Positions 42,611-51,623 are shown, numbered from the stretch's first letter. The stretch: 64,000 nucleotides of DNA from Herbiconiux aconitum (GCF_024979235.1 NZ_JANLCM010000001.1:2108001-2172000); one strand, 5' to 3'. Notes: generated by a model not told the origin, from the sequence alone. Numbers and translations are program-made.

Positions 42611-43823
42611 CAGTAGCCCTCGGCCGGCGCAGGAGGATCGTGAGCGCGATCACCAGCGCGATGACGATCGTGATCCCCAGCACCACCCCCGCCAGAGCCA
42701 ACGCGCCTGTGAGCAGAGGCAGCAACAGCACGACGCCCGCCCCGCCGAGCGACACGGCGGGCGGGATCACCGTCGGACCGTTCAACGGACGGTTCAGCAC
42801 CCAGAGCGACACGAGGAACACCGACACCGGAATGGCGATGGAGTAAGCCACCACGATCGGCGGCGCCTCCAGATGGTGGCCGATCGCCTCCACACTCACC
42901 TCGAGGCCGGCGCCGAGGGCGGCCAGCGATGCGAACACGACGTAGTGCCCGTACCCCCAGTAGAAGGCCCGGTCGCGGTTGCGTTCGAGGCCCTCGTGCG
43001 CCGGCTCCAAGAAGTACACCCACCACAGTCCGAACAACAGCGCGAGACCGGATGCCGCGAGCACCACGAACTCGCCCGACGACGACCCGGCGCTCACGAC
43101 GCTCTGCACGCTGACGCTCGACGCCAGCACCGATTCGCCCAACAGGATGATGGTGAAGAGGCTGTAGCGCTCGGCGACATGATGCGGGTGCCAGCTCGTC
43201 ATCTGTCCTCGTTCGGCCCAGAGCGGCACCGCCATCTCGCACAGCGCGAGGATCACGAAGATCGCCACCTGAGCACCGAACGGGAATCCCTGGGTGAAGA
43301 ACAGGCGCAGGATCCACAGCGATTGCACCACCGCGATGCCGAGCGCGTAGCGGAGCGCGGTCGCGCGACCCGAGGGGTCTTGCGCGGCGGCCCGGAGCCA
43401 CTGCACCACGAGCGCGATGCGCATGATGAAGTAGCCGAGCGTGATGAGGGTGAAGTCGCCCGTCTCGAACGCGCTCGGCACCCCGGCGGCGAGCACGAGC
43501 ACTCCGCCCATCTGCACCATCGTGAGAAGGCGGTAGGGCACGTCGTCGGTGTCGTAGGCCGACGCGAACCAGGTGAAGTTCAGCCACGCCCACCAGATGG
43601 CGAAGAAGACCATCAGGTAGTTCGGCAGGGCGGTGTCGAGGTGGTCTTCGGCGATGGCGTGGGCGAGCTGGCCGACGATGGAGGAGATCGCCACCACGAA
43701 GGTGAGGTCGAACAGCAGCTCGAGGGGGCTGGAGACTCGGCCGGGCTCGTCGATGTCGCGGGCGCGCATCCGCACCATCGGGATCAGGCTGTTCAGAGGG
43801 CGCGCGTCTTTCGACATGCGCAC
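42579..43823 (-). CDS. low temperature requirement A (LtrA) family membrane protein
   Basis: 414 aa with about 11-12 membrane helices. The hallmark SPLELLFDLTFVVAISSIVGQLA near the N-terminus, FFAIWWAWLNFTWFASAYDTDDVPYRL and HHVAERYSLFTIILLGESVLA define the LtrA (DUF6) family. LtrA was named from a Listeria cold-growth mutant; the molecular function is unknown. The 3' end overlaps fadD antisense. Confidence 0.9.
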   Translation of the reverse strand: MRMSKDARPLNSLIPMVRMRARDIDEPGRVSSPLELLFDLTFVVAISSIVGQLAHAIAEDHLDTALPNYLMVFFAIWWAWLNFTWFASAYDTDDVPYRLLTMVQMGGVLVLAAGVPSAFETGDFTLITLGYFIMRIALVVQWLRAAAQDPSGRATALRYALGIAVVQSLWILRLFFTQGFPFGAQVAIFVILALCEMAVPLWAERGQMTSWHPHHVAERYSLFTIILLGESVLASSVSVQSVVSAGSSSGEFVVLAASGLALLFGLWWVYFLEPAHEGLERNRDRAFYWGYGHYVVFASLAALGAGLEVSVEAIGHHLEAPPIVVAYSIAIPVSVFLVSLWVLNRPLNGPTVIPPAVSLGGAGVVLLLPLLTGALALAGVVLGITIVIALVIALTILLRRPRATATPATPAAPA

Positions 43824-43892
43824 CAGCTTAGAGCGGCGCCGGGCGGCGACCCGCGGTGGTGACCCGCGGTGGCAACCTGCGGCCGACGTGCC

Positions 43893-44294
43893 TCAGAGGA
43901 AGAGCAGCACGAACTGCAGCACCACGGCCAACCCGCCGAGGCCGAGCAGAATCCAGGCGGTGGTGCGCAACGCCCGCCCCTCGTGCTTGGGATTGTCGAT
44001 CCGCCCGACCGAGGGGTCGCGGGGACTGACGTAGACCGTCACGTCCTCGCCGGGTTCGAGCACCTGGGTGTCGTCGTCGATCGAGGGTGCTTCGTAGAGC
44101 AGCCCGTCTTCGCCGAGCCAGCGGTAGGCGAGGTCGCCGTTGGCGTCGATCACCACGACGCCGAGCGTCTCGCTCCAACCACGGAAGTACGCGCCCCGCA
44201 GGAGCCCCGCCACGAGCAGCAGGGCGCCGGCGCCGAGGCCGATCCAGCTGAAGAGCTCGGTGATCAACGACACGGCGTCGATCGCATCCTCCAT
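43893..44294 (-). CDS. DUF3592-like membrane protein
   Basis: 133 aa with two transmembrane helices (about 13-33 and 110-130) flanking an extracytoplasmic beta-rich loop (GVVVIDANGDLAYRWLGEDGLLYEAPSIDDDTQVLEPGEDVTVYVSPRDPSVGRID), the layout of DUF3592. ATG 44294 was preferred over a GTG 9 nt upstream. Function unknown. It diverges from the antiporter gene. Confidence 0.7.
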   Translation of the reverse strand: MEDAIDAVSLITELFSWIGLGAGALLLVAGLLRGAYFRGWSETLGVVVIDANGDLAYRWLGEDGLLYEAPSIDDDTQVLEPGEDVTVYVSPRDPSVGRIDNPKHEGRALRTTAWILLGLGGLAVVLQFVLLFL

Positions 44295-44373
44295 GGTCAA
44301 CACCCTATTGGGCCGGAGCCCTCAGCCGCGTGCTGGCCCCGGCGGGAGTGGGGCCCCCGGCTAGAGTGGCAGC

Positions 44374-46059
44374 GTGAACGGTGTGCAGCTCCTTCTCGTG
44401 ATCGTGGGGGCGATCGCGCTGACCGGACTCGCTCAGCGCCGGGGCCTGCAGCCGGCGCTCGTGATCACGCTGGTCGGCTTCGCCGCCTCCTTCATTCCGG
44501 GATTCACCGGCGTCGAACTCGACTCCGACATCATCCTGGGGCTCGTGCTCCCGCCGTCGCTCTACTCGGCGGCGCTCAACTTCTCGTTCTTCTCCTTCAT
44601 GCGCAATCTGCGCACCATCGTCGGCCTCGGCGTGGGGCTCGTCGTCGTGACGACCCTCGTGGTGGGGCTCTTCGCGTCATGGGCGGTGCCGGTGCTCACC
44701 TTCGGAACCGCGATCATCCTCGGTGCGATCGTGTCGCCGCCGGATGCCGTCGCCGCCGTCTCCATCGGCAAGAAGCTCGGCCTGCCCAAGCGGGTCATGT
44801 CCATCCTCACCGGCGAGAGCCTCGTCAACGACGCGGCGGCGCTGACGCTCTTCTCGATCGGCGTGGCCGCGGTGGCGGGCACCCACACCATCTTCGACAA
44901 CCCGGTGCTGCTGTTCCTCTACAGCGCGCTGGTGGGGATCGTGGTGGGCGTCGCGCTCGCCTGGGTCTCGATGCTCATCCGTCGGCTGTTGAAGGATGCC
45001 GGCCTCGAGACCGTGCTGGGCCTGATCGTGCCGTTCGCGGCCTACCTCCTCGCCGAACAGCTCGAGGCCTCCGGCGTGCTCGCGGTGGTGGCCGCCGGAT
45101 TCGTGGTCGGCACGAACTCCAGCCGGGCGGGCTACGAGACGCGCTTGCAGGAGCGTCAGGTGTGGAGCTCGCTCGACGTTCTGCTCGAAGCCTTCGTCTT
45201 CGCCTATATCGGCCTGCAGCTGCGTTTCGTCATCCAGGATCTGACCGAGGCGGGCCAGTCGGTCTGGGCGGTGTTCGGGGCGGGGCTGCTGGTGCTGCTG
45301 GTGGTGCTCCTCATCCGGCCGGTCTGGGTGTTTCTCGCCTTCGGCCGCAACATCGTCACCGACAAGCTGATGCGCCGCAAAGTGGCGAGCGACGTGCGCG
45401 TGCGCGAACGGATCGCCCGCGAGAACGCGATCCGGGTCGCGCGCGGGCGGCGGCCACGGCAGTTCCCGGTGTTCCTGAACTGGCGCGAGAGCGTGGTGGT
45501 GTCGTGGACCGGGATGCGCGGTGTGGTCACCCTCGCCGCCGCGGCCGGTGTGCCGCTGCTGCTCGCGAACGGGCAGCCCTTCCCGGGGCGGGCCGAGATC
45601 CAGGCGATCGCCTTCATCGTCGCCGTCGGCACCCTGCTCGTGCAGGGTCTCACCTTGCCCGCGCTGATTCGGGCGCTGCACCTCAGCGACCCGAAGCAGG
45701 ACGAATACGACAAGGAACAGGAAGCGCTCGCCCGCAAGGTGGCCGAACAGGCGTCGAAGAAGGAGTTCGCCACCTTCATGGCGTCGCCGCCCCCGGGAAT
45801 GCCGCCGGAGCTGCTCGAGCGGGTCAAGTCCTTGGTGGCGCGGCAGTCCGACGACGCGGAGCGGGCACCCGATCCGACGGCGGGCGAGTTCGGACAGACC
45901 TTCGGGTCGCTCTACCGCCGCGTGCTGCAGGCCCAGCGCGACGCCGTGGTGGCCGAGCGCGACGCGAACAAACTCGACGACGACGCCGCCCGCGAATTCC
46001 TGCAGCAGCTCGACTACCAGGAGGCGGCCATCGTGTCGCGTCTCGGCAACCGCCTCTGA
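44374..46059 (+). CDS. second CPA1-family Na+/H+ antiporter
   Basis: 561 aa, GTG start. About 12 membrane segments include ILGAIVSPPDAVAAVSIGKKL and ILTGESLVNDAAALTLF (ND motif), with GMRGVVTLAAAAGVPLLL later. The long cytoplasmic tail from about residue 435 is charged and helical. It is only distantly similar to the antiporter at 14417-16000, from inspection of the shared motifs, so the two are not recent duplicates. It probably contributes to pH and sodium homeostasis. Confidence 0.9.
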   Translation: MNGVQLLLVIVGAIALTGLAQRRGLQPALVITLVGFAASFIPGFTGVELDSDIILGLVLPPSLYSAALNFSFFSFMRNLRTIVGLGVGLVVVTTLVVGLFASWAVPVLTFGTAIILGAIVSPPDAVAAVSIGKKLGLPKRVMSILTGESLVNDAAALTLFSIGVAAVAGTHTIFDNPVLLFLYSALVGIVVGVALAWVSMLIRRLLKDAGLETVLGLIVPFAAYLLAEQLEASGVLAVVAAGFVVGTNSSRAGYETRLQERQVWSSLDVLLEAFVFAYIGLQLRFVIQDLTEAGQSVWAVFGAGLLVLLVVLLIRPVWVFLAFGRNIVTDKLMRRKVASDVRVRERIARENAIRVARGRRPRQFPVFLNWRESVVVSWTGMRGVVTLAAAAGVPLLLANGQPFPGRAEIQAIAFIVAVGTLLVQGLTLPALIRALHLSDPKQDEYDKEQEALARKVAEQASKKEFATFMASPPPGMPPELLERVKSLVARQSDDAERAPDPTAGEFGQTFGSLYRRVLQAQRDAVVAERDANKLDDDAAREFLQQLDYQEAAIVSRLGNRL

Positions 46060-46097
46060 CCTCGTTCCGTTTCCCCTCATCCTCTGCTTGGAGAACC

Positions 46098-46616
46098 ATG
46101 ATCATCACCGTCGATGGCGCCACCCCTGAGATCGACGAGTCGGCCTGGATCGCGCCGACCGCCACCGTCATCGGCCGCACCCGCCTGGCCGCCCGTTCGA
46201 GCGTGTTCTACGGTGCCGTGCTGCGCGGCGACACCGATTCGATCTCGCTGGGCGAGGGCTCGAACCTGCAGGACAACGTGGTGGTGCACGCGGATGCCGG
46301 CATCCCCACCACCATCGGCGCCGGGGTCAGCGTGGGGCACGGTGCGGTGCTGCACGGCTGCACCATCGACGACGACTGCCTGATCGGTATGCACGCGACG
46401 GTGCTGAACGGTGCCGTCATCGGCGCCGGATCGCTGGTCGCGGCCGGGGCCGTGGTGCTCGAGGGCACCATCGTGCCGCCCGGATCTCTCGTGGCCGGCG
46501 TGCCGGCGAAGGTGCGCCGCGAGCTCAGCGAAGAGGAGCGGGCGGGCATCCGCCGCAATGCGGAGACCTACCTGCGCCTCACCGCCGCGCACGCCGCGGC
46601 GACGATCGTCGGGTAG
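46098..46616 (+). CDS. gamma-class carbonic anhydrase-like hexapeptide-repeat protein
   Basis: 172 aa left-handed beta-helix: FYGAVLRGDTDSISLGEGSNLQDNVVVHADAGIPTTIGAGVSVGHGAVLHGCTIDDDCLIGMHATVLNGAVIG. The Arg/Asp (RGD) and the three histidines in VVHAD, VGHGAVLHGC expected for metal binding are present, plus the YrdA/CaiE-like N-terminus. Activity as a carbonic anhydrase is not guaranteed for this subgroup. The ATG is preceded by TTGGAGAA. It follows the antiporter by 38 bp and may be co-transcribed. Confidence 0.88.
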   Translation: MIITVDGATPEIDESAWIAPTATVIGRTRLAARSSVFYGAVLRGDTDSISLGEGSNLQDNVVVHADAGIPTTIGAGVSVGHGAVLHGCTIDDDCLIGMHATVLNGAVIGAGSLVAAGAVVLEGTIVPPGSLVAGVPAKVRRELSEEERAGIRRNAETYLRLTAAHAAATIVG

Positions 46617-46619
46617 CGG

Positions 46620-46677
46620 CGAATCGCCAAGACACGCCGTTACAACGCATCCGATACCGACGGATACTGGCGATTCG
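46620..46677. terminator. inverted repeat after the carbonic anhydrase gene
   Basis: CGAATCGCCA (46620-46629) pairs with TGGCGATTCG (46668-46677); inside, ATCCG and CGGAT form a second stem. It starts 4 bp after the stop codon. The arm shares TCGCCAA with the palindromes at 57133 and 60825. Confidence 0.55.
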
Positions 46678-46727
46678 GCGACGACGGTTCGCCGCACGGG
46701 CTCAGGATGCGCGAGTAGCCTGAGCGG

Positions 46728-47897
46728 GTGGCAACGACGACCCCCTCCGACTCGCTGATCGACGACGAGCTGCTGGCGCGCATCCGTTCGCGGGCGGCGG
46801 TTCACGACCGCGAGAACTCTTTTCCGCACGATGACCTGCGCGACTTGCAGGAAGTCGGCTACCTGCGGATGTTCACCCCCGTCGCCCTGGGCGGGCTCGG
46901 CTTCGGCCTCGCCCGGGTGGCCCGGGAGCAGACGCGGCTCGCCACGGCGGCGCCGGCGACGGCGCTCGCCATCAACATGCACCTGGTGTGGACGGGCGTG
47001 GCGAAGGTGCTGCTCGACCGCGGCGACTCATCTCTCGAGTGGGTGCTGCGCGACGCGGCCGCCGGTGAGGTCTTCGCCTTCGGCAACAGCGAGGCGGGCA
47101 ACGACCTCGTGCTGTTCGGGTCGACGACGGATGCGCATCCGCTGCCCGACGGCTCGTACGCCTTCACGGGCCGCAAGATCTTCACCTCGCTCTCCCCGGT
47201 CTGGACCAGGCTCGGCGTCTTCGGTCGCGACGCCTCCGACCCGTCGGCGCCGATGCTGGTGCACGCCTTCCTCGATCGCTCGGCCACGGGGGTGACCACC
47301 GTCGAGGATTGGGACACGCTCGCCATGCGCGCCTCGCAGAGCAACACGACGGTGCTCGACGGCGCTGTCGCTTCTGCTGACCGGGTGTTCCGCACGCTGC
47401 CCGAGGGGCCGAGCGCCGACCCGCTGATCTTCGGCATCTTCTCGAACTTCGAGATCCTGCTCGCCGCCGTCTACACGGGCATCAGCCAGCGGGCCATCGA
47501 GCTCGCCGTCGAGGCTGCGCACCGGCGCACCTCGCTGAAAGCCGGTGGCCGCCCGTATGCCCACGACCCGGACATCCGTTGGAAGGTGGCGGAGGCGGGG
47601 ATCGCGCACGACGCCATCCCGCCGCAGATCGAGGCGCTCGCCGCCGACGTCGACGCGCTGCTGCAGCACGGCCCGGCATGGTTCCCGAAGCTCGTGGGCC
47701 TCAAGGTGCGGGCGACCGAGAGTGCGCGGTTCGTGGTCGACCAGGCGCTGCGGGTAGCGGGAGGCTCGGCCATCTACTCGTCGGCCGAGCTCGGACGGCT
47801 CTACCGCGACGTCGTGGCGGGGATCTTCCATCCCTCCGACGGGGAGTCGGCGCACAACACCGTCGCCAACGCGCTGCTCGGGCCGATCCCCGAGTGA
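46728..47897 (+). CDS. acyl-CoA dehydrogenase family protein
   Basis: 389 aa, GTG start. The ACAD fold is evident: N-terminal helical part, FAFGNSEAGNDLVLFGSTTDAHPLPDGSYAFTGRKIFTSLSPVW (FAD/substrate segment), DWDTLAMRASQSNTTVLDGAV, and the C-terminal QALRVAGGSAIYSSAELGRLYRDVVAGIFHPSDGESAHNTV. It is a flavoprotein oxidising an acyl-CoA or, in the DszC-like branch, acting as a monooxygenase; the N-terminus fits that branch loosely. Substrate unknown. Confidence 0.88.
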   Translation: MATTTPSDSLIDDELLARIRSRAAVHDRENSFPHDDLRDLQEVGYLRMFTPVALGGLGFGLARVAREQTRLATAAPATALAINMHLVWTGVAKVLLDRGDSSLEWVLRDAAAGEVFAFGNSEAGNDLVLFGSTTDAHPLPDGSYAFTGRKIFTSLSPVWTRLGVFGRDASDPSAPMLVHAFLDRSATGVTTVEDWDTLAMRASQSNTTVLDGAVASADRVFRTLPEGPSADPLIFGIFSNFEILLAAVYTGISQRAIELAVEAAHRRTSLKAGGRPYAHDPDIRWKVAEAGIAHDAIPPQIEALAADVDALLQHGPAWFPKLVGLKVRATESARFVVDQALRVAGGSAIYSSAELGRLYRDVVAGIFHPSDGESAHNTVANALLGPIPE

Positions 47898-47931
47898 TGG
47901 TCTCCGCGTCGGATCGAGTGCACCGCGCGAA

Positions 47932-48004
47932 TTCGGGAGGAGGAGAAGCAGACGACCCCCGTATTCGGGCGTCGTTCGCGTCTCCTCCTCCCGAAACGGA
48001 GGCG
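47932..48004 (+). repeat. hairpin repeat, copy 3
   Basis: Arms of 15 bp (47932-47946 and 47981-47995; TTCGGGAGGAGGAG core) enclose an inner ACGA-CCCCCG...CGGGCG-TCGT stem. The right end carries the same 20-mer as copies 1 and 2 (47985-48004). It lies 34 bp after the acyl-CoA dehydrogenase stop. Confidence 0.8.
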
Positions 48005-48061
48005 AGGGGTGAAGCTGCGGTGAGGGCCGCGGTGGGGTCCGCGGTGGCGGCGGTGGGCGAA

Positions 48062-48162
48062 GTGGCGGCGAGGGGCGAAGTGGAGGCGAGCCGCGACATG
48101 GCGGCGAGTGGCCGAGTGGCGGTGAGGGGCGAAGTGGAAGCGAGCCGCGACATGGCGGCGCG
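48062..48162. repeat. degenerate 54-bp G-rich tandem repeat
   Basis: Two units of period 54 begin at 48062 and 48116 (GTGGCGGYGAGGGGCGAAGT...), with only a few differences. Shorter GGCG-rich degenerate repeats precede it from 48005. The tract continues directly from hairpin copy 3 and ends about 20 bp before the start of the GH3 lipoprotein gene. Confidence 0.75.
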
Positions 48163-48181
48163 GGGTGACAGGAAGGCGAGG

Positions 48182-49534
48182 ATGCGCGGTGCGTTCCGGC
48201 CGCGACGGTTGCGCTTCGTCGTGGGCGCGATGATGCTCGGCCTGACCGCCCTCGGAGGCTGCGCATCGAACGTGCCCGCCTCCGGAATCGTGAGCACGGT
48301 GTCTCCGTCGAGCGGTGGAGCGGCGGCAGCGGCCGGCGTGCCGTCGCCGAGTGGCGGTGACAGGGGCAGTGGCAGCGGCAGCGGCAATGGCTCTGGCAGT
48401 GGCTCTGCCACCGTGCCGCCGACCGGGGCAGCGGAGGTGCTCACCCGTCAGCGCGCCGCCTTCCCGGCCCCGAGTCGCGACGAACGCATCCGGTCGTTCG
48501 CCGAAGAACGTCTCGCCTCGATGACCCTCGACCAGAAGATCGCGTCACTGTTCATGGTGCACGTGGCCGGCGCCGATCCGGCGGCCCTGCAGGCCTATCT
48601 CACGACATCGGCACCCGGCGGACTCCTGCTGCTCGGCGACAACGTGCCCGGAAGCACCGAGGAGGCGGCCGCGCTCACCGCCGCCCTGCCGGGCGACGAC
48701 GGGCTCGGCACCCTGGTCGCCATCGACGAGGAGGGCGGCATCGTCGCGCGCCTCGGCGCCGACACCTTCGCCTCGGCCGAGACGCTCAAGAACGAACCCG
48801 TGCAGGCGACGACGGATGCTTTCACGCAGCGGGCCGATCTGCTCCAGTCGACCGGCATGACGGTGAACTTCGGGGTGATCGCCGATGTCACGGCCGATCC
48901 GTCGTCGTTCATCTACGAGCGGGTGCTCGGAACGGATGCCGCCTCCGCGAGCGAGCGCGTCACCGCCGCCGTCGAGGCCGAGAACGGCAAGGTGCTGAGC
49001 ACGGTGAAGCACTTTCCGGGGCACGGCGCCGCTCCGGGCGATTCGCACTCCTCGCTTCCCACGACGGATCTGCCTTTCGAGCAGTGGCAGGCCGAGGACG
49101 CGCCGCCCTTCCAGGCGGGCATCGACGCGGGCGCTCCGATGGTGATGTTCGGGCACCTCGTCTACAGCGCCGTCGACCCGGCCCCGGCATCGCTCTCGGC
49201 GGCCTGGCACGCGGTGCTGCGCGACGACCTCGGCTTCGACGGGGTCGCCGTGACCGATGACCTGCTCATGCTGGAGGCATCCGGTGTTCCGGAGTATGCC
49301 GACCGCACAACGAATGCGATCGCCGCCCTCAACGCGGGCAACGACCTCTTGCTCTACAACACGCAGCTCGACCTGCCCGCCATGACAGCGGCGATCGTGG
49401 CTGCAGTGCACGCCGGGCAGGTCTCGGAGCAGACCATCGACGAGGCGGCGCTCCGCGACCTGTCGCTGCGTCGCGACCTCTGGCTGCAGCAGCACCCGGT
49501 ACCTGTGGCGGTGCCCGCGGCGCCGGCGCGTTAG
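48182..49534 (+). CDS. GH3-family lipoprotein, beta-N-acetylhexosaminidase (NagZ-like)
   Basis: 450 aa from ATG 48182 (AAGG upstream). Lipoprotein signal with Cys27 (ALGGC), then a Ser/Gly linker. The GH3 barrel follows: MTLDQKIASLFMVHVAG, LVAIDEEGGIVARL, the NagZ signature VKHFPGHGAAPGDSH with catalytic His/Asp pair, PMVMFGHLVYSAVD, and nucleophile Asp in FDGVAVTDDLLML. There is no second GH3 domain. It probably trims beta-N-acetylglucosaminides at the cell surface, e.g. from peptidoglycan fragments or amino-sugar polymers. The open frame continues upstream through the repeat tract but lacks coding character. Confidence 0.88.
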   Translation: MRGAFRPRRLRFVVGAMMLGLTALGGCASNVPASGIVSTVSPSSGGAAAAAGVPSPSGGDRGSGSGSGNGSGSGSATVPPTGAAEVLTRQRAAFPAPSRDERIRSFAEERLASMTLDQKIASLFMVHVAGADPAALQAYLTTSAPGGLLLLGDNVPGSTEEAAALTAALPGDDGLGTLVAIDEEGGIVARLGADTFASAETLKNEPVQATTDAFTQRADLLQSTGMTVNFGVIADVTADPSSFIYERVLGTDAASASERVTAAVEAENGKVLSTVKHFPGHGAAPGDSHSSLPTTDLPFEQWQAEDAPPFQAGIDAGAPMVMFGHLVYSAVDPAPASLSAAWHAVLRDDLGFDGVAVTDDLLMLEASGVPEYADRTTNAIAALNAGNDLLLYNTQLDLPAMTAAIVAAVHAGQVSEQTIDEAALRDLSLRRDLWLQQHPVPVAVPAAPAR

Positions 49535-50415
49535 CGGGCGGGCGGGGCCGGGGGAGCCGGCGGTGCGGGGGTGCGGGGCGTCTTGCCGCCGCGGCGGGCG
49601 AGCAGCACGATGAGCAGCACGATCGCCGCGATCACGGCGATCGGGATGAGGAACGGGATGAAGAATCCGAGTGCCACCACGAAGCCTGAGACGGCGGCCG
49701 TCAGCGCCGCCCATCCGGTGGCGAGGCCGCTCCAGAAGTCTCCCGGAACGCTGGGGGCCAGCGCGCCCTTCTCCTGCAGGTCGAGCGTGATGGTGGAGTA
49801 GTCGATCTGGTCGGCGAGGTATTCCCGCTGCGACTTCAGGCTGTCGAGCTGGCCCTGCCGGTCGGAGATCGCGGTCTCCAGTTCGACGAGGTCTGCCGTG
49901 GTGGCGGCCTGGTCGACGAGCGCGAGCAGCCGGTCGACGGATGCCTGCAGGGCCTTGATCTGCGCATCCAGATCGCGCACCTGCAGCGTGACGTCGTTGG
50001 TGCTGAGCGAGACCTGCTCGACGGTGCCGAGCTTCTTCAGCTCGTCGATGGTCTTGTCGACCGCGTCGGCCGGCACCCGGATGGTGAGCTGGGCACTGGC
50101 CCGCTGGTCGTCGGAGCCCGCTTGCTGGGTGCGGGAATCGATTCGCCCGTCGAGCGACTCGACGAGAGCGACCGCGTCGTCGGTGGCGGCGATCGGGTCG
50201 TCGACGGTGACGGTGATCCAGCCCGTGGTGATGACGCTCTGGTCGGTGGTCGCCGCGTCGTCGGCGAAACCCTCGCCGCTCGCCGAACCCTCCCGGGTTC
50301 CCTGATCGGGCGCGACGACGCCGGACGGCGCCGACGACGACCCGCCGGAGGCGGCGCAGCCGGCCAGCAGGAGCACGGCGGCCACGGCCGAGGAAGCGAG
50401 GATCATTCGTCTCAT
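49531..50415 (-). CDS. DUF4349 lipoprotein
   Basis: 294 aa. Lipoprotein signal with Cys20 (LLLAGC). The DUF4349 domain follows: VITTGWITVTVDDPIAATDDAVALVESLDGRIDSRTQQ, QLTIRVPADAVDKTIDELKKLG, then a coiled-coil stretch (LDAQIKALQASVDRLLALVDQA...LETAISDRQGQLDSLKSQREYL). A C-terminal membrane helix (FVVALGFFIPFLIPIAVIAAIVLLIVLLA) and Pro/Ala-rich tail complete it. Unknown function, widespread in Gram-positives. It is convergent with, and overlaps by about 4 bp, the GH3 gene. Confidence 0.88.
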   Translation of the reverse strand: MRRMILASSAVAAVLLLAGCAASGGSSSAPSGVVAPDQGTREGSASGEGFADDAATTDQSVITTGWITVTVDDPIAATDDAVALVESLDGRIDSRTQQAGSDDQRASAQLTIRVPADAVDKTIDELKKLGTVEQVSLSTNDVTLQVRDLDAQIKALQASVDRLLALVDQAATTADLVELETAISDRQGQLDSLKSQREYLADQIDYSTITLDLQEKGALAPSVPGDFWSGLATGWAALTAAVSGFVVALGFFIPFLIPIAVIAAIVLLIVLLARRGGKTPRTPAPPAPPAPPAR

Positions 50416-50569
50416 GAGGCTCACTGTAGAGAGGGATCTCTGTGTGCTGCCTGGAACTCCGCGGATGGTTATCCGGTCGTTATCCGCACGCACGCCGGAT
50501 GTCTGAACGAGTGGTGAACTGGCCACCCGGGCCATCCTCGACGGCGGAGCGCGCTACGCTCGAAGCATC

Positions 50570-51559
50570 ATGCAGCAGCGCATTCTCGGCCGTACCGGCC
50601 GCTCGGTATCCATCGTCGGCCTCGGCACCTGGCAGCTCGGAGCAGATTGGGGCGACGTCGACGAGACGGCCGCACTCGACGTGCTCGGCGCATCCGTCGA
50701 CGCCGGTGTCACCTTCTTCGACACAGCCGACGTCTACGGCGATGGGCGCAGCGAGACGGTGATCGGGCGGTTCCTGCGCGAGAACCCCGAGGCGCCCCTG
50801 ACCGTGGCCACGAAGATGGGACGTCGTGGGCCGCAGGAGTCGGGCGAATTCACGCTCGCGAACTTCCGGGCCTGGACCGATCGCTCCCGCGCGAACCTCG
50901 GAGTCGACCGGCTCGACCTCGTGCAGTTGCACTGCCCGCCGCCCCCCGTGTTCTCGAGCGACGAGGTCTACGACGCACTCGACACCCTCGTCGAGGAGGG
51001 CGCGATCGCCTCCTACGGCGTCAGCGTCGAGACCTGCGACGAGGCGCTCGCCGCGATCGCGCGCCCGGGCACCGCGAGTGTGCAGATCATCCTGAACGCG
51101 TTCCGGCTGAAGCCGCTCGACGAGGTGCTGCCGGCAGCGCAGGCCGCGGGCGTGGGCATCATCGCGCGCGTGCCTCTCGCCTCGGGGCTCCTGTCGGGTC
51201 GCTACACGGCCGACACGACGTTCGCGGCGAACGATCACCGCAACTACAACCGCGACGGCGGCAGCTTCGACGTGGGAGAGACCTTCTCGGGCGTCGACTA
51301 CGAGCAGGGCGTCGCCGCGGCACGCGAGTTCTCGGCGCTGGTGGCGTCGACGATGCCGGATGCGACGCCGGCCGCAGCGGCGATCGCCTGGATCGCGAGC
51401 CAGCCCGGCGTGACCTCGGTCATCCCCGGCGCCCGCAGCCGTGCGCAGGCGGAGTCGAACGCCGCGGCCGGCCTTCTCTCGGTGCCCGCCGCACTCGACG
51501 AGGGCGTGCACGAGATCTACGACCGCTACTTCCGCGAGGCCATCCACCCGCGCTGGTAA
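50570..51559 (+). CDS. aldo/keto reductase (AKR11/YccK-type)
   Basis: 329 aa: LGLGTWQLGADWGDVD N-terminus, FFDTADVYGDGRSETVIGRFL catalytic Asp/Tyr, VATKMG Lys and LVQLHCPP His. The C-terminal AIAWIASQPGVTSVIPGARSRAQAESNAAAG binds the cofactor. NADP-dependent reductase of unknown carbonyl substrate. Convergent with the next gene across a long perfect inverted repeat. Confidence 0.9.
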   Translation: MQQRILGRTGRSVSIVGLGTWQLGADWGDVDETAALDVLGASVDAGVTFFDTADVYGDGRSETVIGRFLRENPEAPLTVATKMGRRGPQESGEFTLANFRAWTDRSRANLGVDRLDLVQLHCPPPPVFSSDEVYDALDTLVEEGAIASYGVSVETCDEALAAIARPGTASVQIILNAFRLKPLDEVLPAAQAAGVGIIARVPLASGLLSGRYTADTTFAANDHRNYNRDGGSFDVGETFSGVDYEQGVAAAREFSALVASTMPDATPAAAAIAWIASQPGVTSVIPGARSRAQAESNAAAGLLSVPAALDEGVHEIYDRYFREAIHPRW

Positions 51560-51567
51560 TCCGTCAT

Positions 51568-51623
51568 GCACAGAATGCGAGGGACCGACCCCGTATAGGC
51601 GATCGGTCCCTCGCATTCTGTGC
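51568..51623. terminator. 21-bp perfect inverted repeat between convergent aldo/keto reductase genes
   Basis: Arms at 51568-51588 and 51603-51623 are perfectly complementary over 21 bp, with a 14-nt loop (CCCCGTATAGGCGA). They begin 8 bp after one stop codon and end 8 bp before the other, a typical bidirectional terminator position. No T-tract. Confidence 0.7.

Noticed and set aside
47579..48181. Long N-terminal extension of the GH3 protein
   Set aside because: The open frame continues through the hairpin and tandem repeat into the acyl-CoA dehydrogenase gene; the lipoprotein signal sequence starts at ATG 48182 with a ribosome site.
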